The position numbers were made by a program, and so were the translations under genes. Below the pieces are notes generated by a model. It made no database searches. It had not been told where the DNA came from and worked only from the letters and a program-made list of their open reading frames with translations. 8,391 bases of DNA from a bacterium (Candidatus Gribaldobacteria) CG10_big_fil_rev_8_21_14_0_10_37_21 (GTDB taxonomy: Bacteria; Patescibacteriota; Minisyncoccia; Minisyncoccales; CG1-02-41-26): positions 1 to 8,391 of the forward strand of contig PFAX01000024.1 in the NCBI GenBank assembly GCA_002773495.1, read 5' to 3'. Each line of letters begins with the position of its first letter. Positions within the stretch are counted from its first letter, which is position 1. Shown here piece by piece: positions 1 through 4,864 of the stretch.

Positions 1-95
1 TTTTCTCAAAATCTTGTAAAAATTCTTTAATTATCTTTTTGTAAAAAATCACAATATGTATTCTATCATCTATGAAATCTGGAATCTTAACTTTC
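1..95. other. AT-rich end of window with no recognisable gene
   Basis: All plus-strand frames close within the first 44 bases (the longest is 13 codons, ending TAA at 42-44), and no minus-strand start leads to more than a few codons. The first 44 bases could be the tail of a convergent plus-strand gene beginning outside the window, but nothing in the translation supports that. I see no RNA gene or promoter here. Confidence 0.4.
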
Positions 96-98
96 TAT

Positions 99-131
99 AA
101 AACAAAACACCCGTTGCGGGCATTTGTTTTT
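99..131 (-). terminator. Rho-independent terminator, likely end of the ribosomal operon
   Basis: Minus-strand RNA forms CCCG (120-117 side) with CGGG around a CAA loop. The stem extends through two G-U wobble pairs and A-U pairs (one bulge) and is followed by UGUUUUGUUUU (about 109-99). The plus strand also ends in five T (127-131) but has two mismatches where the minus strand has wobbles, so it is better as a minus-strand terminator, though it could act in both directions. It lies about 210 bases after the rpsI stop and is the best end signal for the transcript. Confidence 0.72.
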
Positions 132-196
132 AATTATCAATTACCAATTATTCACCATTTGCTATTTGCCCTATGCTTTTTGCTTTATGCTACATT
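132..196. repeat. Low-complexity word-repeat tract
   Basis: Two successive word families: AATTATCAATTACCAATTATT (132 onward, split here as variants of CAATTA), then variants of TTTGC/TATGC (about 158-191). No open frame or stable stem is apparent. It lies between the GC-rich island and the terminator. Confidence 0.45.
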
Positions 197-229
197 TTAA
201 TGTTTAGACCATTGCGTCGCGGCACGACT
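197..229 (-). pseudogene. Possible degenerate copy of the rpsI 3' end
   Basis: The last ten codons of rpsI (344-373) align with 197-229 at about 24 of 30 bases after allowing one three-base insertion; CAATGGTC and CGTGCC are exact. Read on the minus strand in the same frame it ends Arg-Ala-Ala-Thr-Gln-Trp-Ser-Lys-His-stop, compared with Arg-Arg-Ala-Pro-Gln-Trp-Ser-Lys-Arg-stop in rpsI. Upstream of about 230 the similarity fades. It could be a tandem-duplication scar, an attachment-site remnant or chance. Confidence 0.35.
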
Positions 230-332
230 CACCCTCCTTGACTCGGGTTCGTCTAACACCGCTCCTTAAAACCCTGCGGTTTTAATATTTCCGCCACGGG
301 AGGGAATGCTTCCCTCCAGACCCCTCCCTCCT
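206..332. other. GC-rich multi-hairpin island downstream of rpsI
   Basis: About 57% G+C by hand count, in clearly more AT-rich surroundings. Perfect stems seen: GGAGGGAA (299-306) with TTCCCTCC (310-317), loop TGC; TTAAAACC (266-273) with GGTTTTAA (278-285), loop CTGC; GTCG (216-219) with CGAC (225-228). An imperfect stem joins ACGA+ACCC (224-234) to GGGT+TCGT (245-252). On the minus strand two G-rich runs (GGGAGGG near 323-329 and GGAGGG near 312-317) compete for the single CCCTCCC segment (298-304), so alternative folds are possible. No tRNA, SRP, RNase P or tmRNA signature is recognised, and no credible protein. It could be a structured 3' UTR, a small RNA or remnant mobile DNA. Confidence 0.5.
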
Positions 333-360
333 AATGGTCAAAACTAACGTTTTGACCATT
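333..360. repeat. 28-bp 11-6-11 palindrome over the rpsI stop codon
   Basis: AATGGTCAAAA (333-343) and TTTTGACCATT (350-360) are perfect reverse complements around a six-base centre, CTAACG (344-349), which holds the rpsI TAG (minus strand). The hairpin covers the last codons of rpsI. No T-run follows on the coding strand, so it is not a standard terminator. The 11-6-11 layout resembles Xer/tyrosine-recombinase sites, an inference only. Confidence 0.7.
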
Positions 361-958
361 GTGGGGCACGTCTGGCTTTGTTTAAGCCGGGTTTCTTTCG
401 TTCAACCATGCGAGAGTCACGAGTCAAATAACCAAACTTTTTAAGCCGCTTTTTAAATAAAGGGTTAAGTAAAACGAAAGCTCTTGAAATACCATGCCGA
501 ATAGCTTCAGCTTGGGCTGACTTCCCCCCACCTTTAACAAAAACAACAAAACCAAACTTTTGAGGGCATTTTAGTTTTTCTAAGGGAGAAAAAACAATCT
601 TTTGCTCGGTTTCTGAAGCAAAATAATCCATAAAATTCTTTTGATTGACTTCAATGCCTTTCTTGCCTTGGGTAAAAAGACGAATTCGAGCGGTGGCTGT
701 TTTTCTTCGGCCTACTGTTTCAAAATATTTTTTCTTCGGAACATTTCTTAAATCAATCTCGTCTTCCATAGTTTCTTGTGCAATTTCTTCGCTAACTTTT
801 TTAATTTCTTCTTTTTGCTTTGCTTTTTCTTCTAAAACAACATTTTGCTTTAAAACTTGTTTTAAAACTTCTTTTTTGACCTCTTTAACCTCTTTAATTT
901 CTTTAGGTTTCTTGTTAATTTTCTTAACTTTTTTTATTGGTGTATCTTGCTCTTTCAT
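344..958 (-). CDS. rpsI: 30S ribosomal protein S9 with a long Lys/Glu-rich N-terminal extension
   Basis: 204 residues from the ATG at 958. The S9 domain occupies about residues 78-204: YFETVGRRKTATARIRLFTQ, GGGKSAQAEAIRHGISRAF, and the conserved tail ERKKPGLNKARRAPQWSKR, whose final Lys-Arg reaches toward the P-site tRNA. The first 75 or so residues are a low-complexity charged segment (PIKKVKKINKKPKEIKEVKE and similar) likely helical or disordered; a typical S9 is about 130 residues. Alternative starts are a TTG at 979, which overlaps the rplM TGA as TTGA, and an ATG at 769, which would give a near-standard S9. The Lys-rich reading frame stays open through the whole extension, which favours 958. 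The TAG stop sits in the loop of an 11-bp perfect hairpin (333-360). Confidence 0.95.
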   Translation of the reverse strand: MKEQDTPIKKVKKINKKPKEIKEVKEVKKEVLKQVLKQNVVLEEKAKQKEEIKKVSEEIAQETMEDEIDLRNVPKKKYFETVGRRKTATARIRLFTQGKKGIEVNQKNFMDYFASETEQKIVFSPLEKLKCPQKFGFVVFVKGGGKSAQAEAIRHGISRAFVLLNPLFKKRLKKFGYLTRDSRMVERKKPGLNKARRAPQWSKR

Positions 959-975
959 ATTGTTGTTTATTGGGT

Positions 976-1329
976 TCAATTTTTAAAGGTTAATCTTTTT
1001 AAATGGTCTTTTCTTAAACGATTTCTAGGCAACATCCCTGAAACAGCCATTCGTAAAATCTCCTCAAGCCCTTTTTTACTGGCTATTTGCTCCATTGTTA
1101 CTCTCTTAAAGCCACCAGGCCAGCCAGTATGGCTAGTATAGGTTTTTTCTTTGAACTTCCTGCCTGTTATTTTCACCTCTTTGATATTTTCAATAACCAC
1201 AACGCAATCGCCTGGTTTATTTAAAGCAAAATCTGGCTTATTTTTCCCACGCAAAAGAAGGGCTACTTCTGTAGCCAACCTTCCTAAGGACCTACCCTTA
1301 GCTGAAATTATAATAGTTTCTTTTGACAT
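976..1329 (-). CDS. rplM: 50S ribosomal protein L13, short form
   Basis: 117 residues against 142 in E. coli. L13 is an early-assembling 23S rRNA-binding protein. Recognisable segments are GRSLGRLATEVALLLRGK, KPGDCVVVIENIKEVKITG, the TSHTGWPGGFKRVTMEQ loop and AVSGMLPRNRLRKDHLKRL. It starts directly at MSKETIIISAKGRSLG, lacking about ten residues that come before the core in E. coli, and it stops at LTFKN, lacking the usual His-containing C-terminal tail (about 17 residues). The core is intact and the stop (TGA) is clean, so this looks like a compact family variant. It begins four bases after rplQ and ends 17 bases before the preferred rpsI start. Confidence 0.95.
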   Translation of the reverse strand: MSKETIIISAKGRSLGRLATEVALLLRGKNKPDFALNKPGDCVVVIENIKEVKITGRKFKEKTYTSHTGWPGGFKRVTMEQIASKKGLEEILRMAVSGMLPRNRLRKDHLKRLTFKN

Positions 1330-1333
1330 AATT

Positions 1334-1681
1334 TTAAACCAGCTCTATTTGAGCCATTAAAGCCGCATCTGACTTTCTTTGGCCTAAGTTAATAATTCTT
1401 AAATAACCGCCCTTTCTTTCTTTATATTTTGGGGCTATTTCGTCTAAAAGTTTTTTCGCTGTGTCTTGAGGTAAAAACTTGAGCACATGCCTTCTGGCTG
1501 TTAAATCATCTTTTTTGGCCTTAGTAATTAATTTTTCAGCAAACCCTTTTAACTCTTTAGCTTTAGCTTGGGTTGTTTGAATTTTCCCGTGTATGAAAAT
1601 ACTATTAGCTAAACTGTTAAGCATGGCTTCTCTTTGATCCTTGGTTCTGCCAAATTTTCTTGTTTTTATTCTTTTGCGCAT
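1334..1681 (-). CDS. rplQ: 50S ribosomal protein L17
   Basis: 115 residues from the ATG at 1681 (MRKRIKTRKFGRTKDQREAM). L17 binds 23S rRNA near the exit-tunnel side of the 50S subunit. The family features are the N-terminal basic KFGRTKDQREAML, the TTQAKAKELKGFAEKLITKA helix and the ending KGGYLRIINLGQRKSDAALM followed by an acidic/hydrophobic IELV. Length is close to the usual 116-127. A GTG at 1705 would prepend eight hydrophobic residues (MSFCIILF) not expected in this family, so the ATG is chosen. It is the standard last gene of the alpha operon, after rpoA, and is followed by rplM after only four bases, suggesting coupled translation. Confidence 0.95.
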   Translation of the reverse strand: MRKRIKTRKFGRTKDQREAMLNSLANSIFIHGKIQTTQAKAKELKGFAEKLITKAKKDDLTARRHVLKFLPQDTAKKLLDEIAPKYKERKGGYLRIINLGQRKSDAALMAQIELV

Positions 1682-1718
1682 AAATAATATAATACAAAAT
1701 GACACAGGTACGAAATCT

Positions 1719-2684
1719 TTACTCTTCTTTCAAAGATAAATTCATTTTCTTCAATTCGCTAATAACCTCTTGGGCAGCTTTTTCTCCCATTCCATCAAGA
1801 GTTAAAAGTTCTTCCTTTGTTTTTTTAATAAGTTTAGCAACTATTTTTATACCGGCCTTAGTTAAGCCGTTCTTAGCCCTTTCTGGAATATTTAAATTTT
1901 CAATTTTAATCTTCTTTGCTTCTTGTTCGTCAGCTGTTTTTTTATTTTGTTGACTTTGCTCTTTTTCTTGATCTATAACTGATTTTTGTAAATCTTCTTC
2001 TCCAAATAAACTAGAAAAAACAGAAAAATGATTGACTAATATCTCCGCTGATTTTTTAAGAGCCTCTTCTGGCTCTAAAACTCCATTTGTTTGAATTTCA
2101 AGCTTTAACTTTTCAAAATCAGTTCTTTTGCCAACCCTCATGTTTTCAACCTCTATTTTAACTTTTTTAACTGGAGAATAAAAAGCATCCAAGGGTAAAG
2201 CCCCGACTCCTATTTTTCCGCTCTCTATAGCTTCAATCGGTTCATAACCAATCCCTTTTTCAATTTTAGCTTCTATTTCAAGTTCAGCTGTTGATTTTGT
2301 GAGGGTGGCGATATGCTCTTTAGGAGAGGTTAATTCTACCTCTGAAGTTAATTTAAAATCACGAGCTGTTACTTCTTTTTCTCCTTTTGCTTTTAAAGTA
2401 ATCATTTGGGGCTCATCGGAAAAACATTTAAAGTTAAGCTTTTTCAAGTTAACTAAAATCATAATAACATCTTCTAAGACCCCGCTTAGAGCTGAAAATT
2501 CATGGGGAGCACCCTTAATTTTAACTTCTGTAATGGCAGCACCCTCTAAAGAAGAAAGTAAAACCCTTCTCAAGGCGTTGCCTACGGTTATCCCATAACC
2601 TGGGTAAAGGCCTTCTACCTCAAAATAACCAGTATTTTCTTCTTTTTTAATAAGTTTTGGAGAAATTGGCAAAGGGATTGACAT
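1719..2684 (-). CDS. rpoA: DNA-directed RNA polymerase subunit alpha
   Basis: 321 residues from the ATG at 2684. Alpha dimerises to nucleate assembly of the core polymerase, and its C-terminal domain contacts UP elements and activators. The N-terminal domain shows the hallmark PGYGITVGNALRRVLLSSLEG and the HEFSALSGVLEDVIMILVNL segment, plus VGKRTDFEKLKLEIQTNG and EILVNHFSVF. A polar Gln/Lys/Glu-rich linker (about 237-260) leads to the C-terminal helix-hairpin-helix domain: LNIPERAKNGLTKAGI and LDGMGEKAAQEVISEL. Counterparts of E. coli Arg265, Asn268 and Gly296 appear present (Arg269, Asn272 and the GMG glycines), so DNA contact should be retained. A TTG at 2699 would add five residues from within the heptamer repeat and is not preferred. 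It lies 37 bases before rplQ. Confidence 0.96.
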   Translation of the reverse strand: MSIPLPISPKLIKKEENTGYFEVEGLYPGYGITVGNALRRVLLSSLEGAAITEVKIKGAPHEFSALSGVLEDVIMILVNLKKLNFKCFSDEPQMITLKAKGEKEVTARDFKLTSEVELTSPKEHIATLTKSTAELEIEAKIEKGIGYEPIEAIESGKIGVGALPLDAFYSPVKKVKIEVENMRVGKRTDFEKLKLEIQTNGVLEPEEALKKSAEILVNHFSVFSSLFGEEDLQKSVIDQEKEQSQQNKKTADEQEAKKIKIENLNIPERAKNGLTKAGIKIVAKLIKKTKEELLTLDGMGEKAAQEVISELKKMNLSLKEE

Positions 2685-2690
2685 GAAAAT

Positions 2691-2760
2691 AATTTTCAAT
2701 TTTCAATTTTCAATTTTCAAACCTAAGGGTTTCAAAATCGCAATATTGAAAATTAAATTA
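2691..2760. repeat. Heptamer tandem repeat and stem-loop between rpsD and rpoA
   Basis: AATTTTC is repeated four times in tandem at 2691-2718, ending with AA. Next is a small hairpin, AAACC / GGTTT around TAAG (about 2720-2733), then an imperfect complement of the heptamers (ATTGAAAATTAAATT, about 2745-2759). The transcript could fold as a long AU-rich stem just before the rpoA start codon. No coding sequence fits in the 79-base gap. Confidence 0.68.
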
Positions 2761-2763
2761 AAA

Positions 2764-3396
2764 TTAACGTGAATAAAATTCAAAAATAGCTGAAATATCA
2801 ACAGCTAAAGCAGCTTGATCAACTACTGGTTCTGTTTCAATAACAAATGAAAATTTTTCTTTATCTATCTTGATCCAGCTAGGTGGTTGATAGTTTTTCA
2901 AAATAGTGGCTAAATCCTTAAAAATTGGCTTTTTGGCCTTGCTTGGCTTTAAGGCAATAACCATGCCCTTCTTAACTTCAAAAGAAGGAATATCAACTGG
3001 TTTCTTAGAAACAAGAAAATGGCTATGATTAACAAGTTGCCTGGCTGATTTTCTTGACTTAGCTAAGCCAGCTCTAAAAACAACATTATCCAGCCGTTTT
3101 TCTAATTTTTCAAGTAAAAGCAAGGTGGCATCTTTTTCTGTGCCTCTCTCTTGCATAACTTCTTTAACATAGTTTCTGAATTGCTTTTCTCTTAAATAAT
3201 AATGTTTTTGGAGTTTTTGTTTTTCTCTTAATTCTTTTGCATATTCAGAAAATGACCCACCTCTTTTCTTTTTTGGAGGCCCAGGCGGGAAAGGCCTTTT
3301 AATCAAAGCACACTTAGGTGAAGAACACCTTTCGCCTTTTAGAAATAGCTTTTGGGCATTTCTTCTGCAAATTTTACATTTAGTATTTTTAACCAT
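2764..3396 (-). CDS. rpsD: 30S ribosomal protein S4 (zinc-binding N-terminus)
   Basis: 210 residues. S4 is a primary 16S rRNA-binding protein that nucleates assembly of the 30S body, and in E. coli it represses the alpha operon by binding its mRNA. The N-terminus has the four-cysteine zinc site Cys7, Cys10, Cys24 and Cys29 (CKIC, then GERCSSPKC), as in Thermus S4 and unlike E. coli S4. A basic proline-rich stretch (KRPFPPGPPKKKRGG) follows, then helices, and the S4 RNA-binding fold at about 101-152 (RLDNVVFRAGLAKSRKSARQ, with HFLVSKKPVDIPSFEVKKGM). The C-terminal ending AVDISAIFEFYSR is in the usual place. The ATG at 3396 is supported by the strong Shine-Dalgarno upstream. A 79-base spacer with a heptamer repeat follows. 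Confidence 0.96.
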   Translation of the reverse strand: MVKNTKCKICRRNAQKLFLKGERCSSPKCALIKRPFPPGPPKKKRGGSFSEYAKELREKQKLQKHYYLREKQFRNYVKEVMQERGTEKDATLLLLEKLEKRLDNVVFRAGLAKSRKSARQLVNHSHFLVSKKPVDIPSFEVKKGMVIALKPSKAKKPIFKDLATILKNYQPPSWIKIDKEKFSFVIETEPVVDQAALAVDISAIFEFYSR

Positions 3397-3401
3397 ACTT
3401 T

Positions 3402-3854
3402 TTAAACCCTCCTTGCCTTTTTAGGCCGGCAGCCATTATGAGGAATCGGGGTTATATCCTTAACCGATTGAATGTCAAAACCTTTCGCTGAAAAAACTTT
3501 TAAAGCTGAATCTCTGCCTGAACCCACCCCTTTAATAAAAATATGTAAAGATCTAATCCTTAACTTATCGCAGGCCTCAGCTACAGCTTCAGCCACCTTG
3601 CCCCCAGCAAAAGAAGTGCCCTTCTTTGTGCCTTTAAAACCGATATTACCAGCTGTTGCCCAGTGCATCACATCACCCTTAAGGTTAGTTAAGGAAACAA
3701 TCGTATTGTTATAGGTTGAAGAAATATAAACATTTCCCTTTTGCAGGGTTGCTTGTCTTTTGAAAGAAACATCTTGCTTCATTTTCTTAGCTACCTTGTC
3801 TGTTTCAGCAATAAGCTCTTTTTCAGTTGTCTCAATAACACGTTTTTTTCCCAT
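3402..3854 (-). CDS. rpsK: 30S ribosomal protein S11 with N-terminal extension
   Basis: 150 residues from the ATG at 3854 (MGKKRVIETTEKELIAETDK). S11 lies on the 30S platform near the E site, binding 16S rRNA helix 23 region. The conserved body begins near residue 40 (KGNVYISSTYNNTIVSLTN), runs through GFKGTKKGTSFAGGKVAEA, and ends with the S11 signature GVGSGRDSALKVF and DITPIPHNGCRPKKARRV. The 35-40 charged residues before the body resemble extensions of Patescibacteria S11. A farther upstream start at 3917 would overlap rpsM by about 50 bases and is disfavoured. The gene ends five bases before rpsD, and its last codons carry the rpsD ribosome-binding site. Confidence 0.95.
   Translation of the reverse strand: MGKKRVIETTEKELIAETDKVAKKMKQDVSFKRQATLQKGNVYISSTYNNTIVSLTNLKGDVMHWATAGNIGFKGTKKGTSFAGGKVAEAVAEACDKLRIRSLHIFIKGVGSGRDSALKVFSAKGFDIQSVKDITPIPHNGCRPKKARRV
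3407..3414 (-). promoter_or_regulatory. Shine-Dalgarno of rpsD inside the rpsK terminal codons
   Basis: Minus-strand AAGGAGGG (3414-3407) is a near-perfect anti-SD complement, with 11 bases between the GGAGG core and the rpsD ATG at 3396. It is formed by the Lys-Ala-Arg-Arg-Val end of rpsK. It is the only strong Shine-Dalgarno I see in this gene set and suggests rpsK-rpsD translational coupling. Confidence 0.7.
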
Positions 3855-3864
3855 AACTTTTTTA

Positions 3865-4254
3865 TTACTTTGGTGCTGGGGCCGCTTTCTTACCACTGCC
3901 AACTGTTTTCCTGACATTACCTCTGACAGTTCTTGAATTTTTTCTTGTTTTTTGGCCTCGAACAGGCAAGCCCTTGCTGTGGCGAATCCCTCGCCAGCAG
4001 CGAATCTCTTTCAAGCGCTTTATATCAGCTGTAACTTGCCTTCTTAAATCCCCTTCTATTTTAGTTTGCTTTTCAATCGCTTTCTTTATTTCGTTTATTT
4101 CGTTTTCTGTTAAGTCCTTTGCCCTTTTATTTAAATCTACCTTAGCTACTTCTAAAATTAATTTAGACAAAACCGGGCCTATGCCATAAATATAGGTTAG
4201 GGCTACTTCTATTCTTTTGTTTTCAGGAATTTCTATTCCCGCAATTCTTGGCAT
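3865..4254 (-). CDS. rpsM: 30S ribosomal protein S13
   Basis: 129 residues from the ATG at 4254, giving the family start MPRIAGIEIPENKRIEVALT. S13 sits in the head of the 30S subunit, contacts 5S rRNA/L5 across bridge B1 and touches the P-site tRNA with its C-terminal tail. The helix-two-turn-helix part with YIYGIGPVLSKLIL and the signature RGIRHSKGLPVRGQKTRKNS are intact, followed by a basic tail ending KKAAPAPK. A GTG at 4281 would add nine hydrophobic residues not seen in the family and reach into the inverted repeat, so the ATG is preferred. No Shine-Dalgarno is present. In E. coli the S4 repressor target lies at rpsM; here the upstream spacer is the long inverted repeat. It ends 10 bases before rpsK. 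Confidence 0.95.
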   Translation of the reverse strand: MPRIAGIEIPENKRIEVALTYIYGIGPVLSKLILEVAKVDLNKRAKDLTENEINEIKKAIEKQTKIEGDLRRQVTADIKRLKEIRCWRGIRHSKGLPVRGQKTRKNSRTVRGNVRKTVGSGKKAAPAPK

Positions 4255-4280
4255 AACTTTTACAAAATAAACAACAAGCA

Positions 4281-4500
4281 CTAATATCTAAATACTAAAC
4301 AAATTCAAGCTAAATACTAAATTCTAAACCCTCAAATACTAAACAAGCTCTAAATTCTAAATTACAAATTTCCAAACTTCCCTTTCGTGGTCTTTAAGTT
4401 TTTGTTTGGAATTTATAATTTGATATTTGTGATTTGTTTAGGATTTAGAATTTCGGATTTAGAATTTCTCTTTCTTGTTTAAAGTTTAGGATTTCTGATT
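4281..4500. repeat. Long imperfect inverted repeat filling the rpmJ-rpsM spacer
   Basis: The left half (about 4281-4377) is built from variants of the words CTAAATACTAAA and CTAAATTCTAAA. The right half (about 4404-4500) is built from their complements, such as TTTAGGATTTAGAATTT. Aligning the right half with the reverse complement of the left gives long matched stretches with small gaps: 4359-4377 against 4404-4421 (one deletion, one substitution), and several 7-12-base exact blocks further out. The apex is the GC-richer stretch 4378-4403. A transcript would fold into a hairpin with arms near 95 bases. It almost fills the 262-base spacer, and its outer edge reaches within 30 bases of the rpsM start. 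Confidence 0.8.
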
Positions 4501-4516
4501 TAGAAATTAAAATTTA

Positions 4517-4633
4517 TTAAGCACCTTGTCTTTGTTTATGTTTAGGGGTCTCGCAAATCACAAAAACCTTCCTTTTTCTACGGACTATTTTGCAATTTTT
4601 GCACATTTTTTTAACGGAAGGTCTTACTTTCAT
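4517..4633 (-). CDS. rpmJ: 50S ribosomal protein L36 (zinc-binding type)
   Basis: 38-codon gene found by translating the minus strand from the ATG at 4633 to TAA at 4519-4517. The product starts MKVRPSVKKMCKNCKIVRRK and ends CETPKHKQRQGA, matching L36 essentially from end to end. The zinc ligands of the C+ form are all present: Cys11, Cys14, Cys27 and His32. L36 is the smallest large-subunit protein and helps order 23S rRNA around helices 89-97. The gene lies in its canonical place between infA and rpsM, but with unusually large spacers (231 and 262 bases) on both sides, each full of inverted repeats. No Shine-Dalgarno sequence is seen. A plus-strand frame over the same bases is an antisense shadow. 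Confidence 0.96.
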   Translation of the reverse strand: MKVRPSVKKMCKNCKIVRRKRKVFVICETPKHKQRQGA

Positions 4634-4659
4634 ATCTTAGAGCTTATTAGGTTAGAAAC

Positions 4660-4710
4660 GAGCTTGCGACCTGCCTGCCGGCAGGCAGAAGTTTATAAAC
4701 TTACAAGCTC
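4660..4710. repeat. Compound palindrome upstream of rpmJ
   Basis: An 18-bp perfect palindrome, CTGCCTGCCGGCAGGCAG (4671-4688), is directly followed by a 14-bp perfect palindrome, AAGTTTATAAACTT (4689-4702). Both sit inside an outer inverted repeat GAGCTTG (4660-4666) / CAAGCTC (4704-4710). An overlapping pair AGAGCTT (4639-4645) / AAGCTCT (4705-4711) offers an alternative outer stem. The unit lies 27 bases before the rpmJ start codon, in its probable leader. The GC-only 18-mer stands out sharply from its AT-rich surroundings. Function unknown. Confidence 0.75.
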
Positions 4711-4780
4711 TTAAATCCTGTTAAACACGAACGATTTTAGCTCGGATTTAATCGGGATATTTCCTTGATTATTAGTGAAT

Positions 4781-4813
4781 CCGCCTTAGGCGGGTGAGCT
4801 TTACAAGAGCTCA
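4781..4813. repeat. Two adjacent short hairpins in the infA-rpmJ spacer
   Basis: CCGCC (4781-4785) pairs with GGCGG (4789-4793) across a TTA loop. One base later TGAGCT (4795-4800) pairs with AGCTCA (4808-4813) across seven bases. Both are perfect and lie in the 231-base gap between infA and rpmJ, where no coding sequence is visible. Confidence 0.55.
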
Positions 4814-4819
4814 AATAAC

Positions 4820-4857
4820 AAAAAAAGCGAAAACCGCCAATTTCGTTTTAAGGTTTT
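4820..4857 (-). terminator. Weak intrinsic-terminator-like hairpin after infA
   Basis: On the minus strand just after infA, AAAACC (4857-4852) can pair with GGTTTT (4835-4830), or alternatively CGAAA (4845-4841) with TTTCG (4832-4828); a run of seven T follows at 4826-4820. The stems are short and one is AU-rich, so partial attenuation between infA and the ribosomal-protein genes is more plausible than full termination. Confidence 0.33.
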
Positions 4858-4864
4858 GATAAAG

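Noticed and set aside
240..262. GGGTTCG, resembling a tRNA T-loop
   Set aside because: No flanking T-stem pairing, no acceptor stem, D-arm or anticodon arm can be assembled around it.
291..325. Similarity of GTCTGGAGGGAAGCA (minus strand) to the SRP RNA core
   Set aside because: The conserved SRP internal-loop and tetraloop arrangement is not present; the bases instead form a simple 8-bp hairpin.
282..359. 25-codon minus-strand frame starting at an ATG inside the rpsI end
   Set aside because: Short, no ribosome-binding site and no recognisable product; it is produced by the hairpin and the GC-rich island.
645..986. Plus-strand Phe/Ser/Leu-rich open frame of 113 codons that looks membrane-like
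   Set aside because: It is the complement of the Lys/Glu-rich S9 extension; hydrophobic antisense frames are expected opposite AAA/GAA-rich coding sequence.
2691..2720. CRISPR-like repeat array
   Set aside because: Seven-base units in direct tandem without spacers; no cas genes nearby.
3855..3917. Upstream start for S11, giving 171 residues
   Set aside because: It would overlap the S13 C-terminal coding region by about 50 bases; the ATG at 3854 gives a family-like start.
4255..4281. Upstream GTG start for S13
   Set aside because: It would add nine hydrophobic residues before the conserved MPRIAGIEIP start.
4526..4714. Plus-strand open frame of 62 codons
   Set aside because: It is antisense to rpmJ and the palindrome region, has no family resemblance, and the minus strand encodes a full L36.
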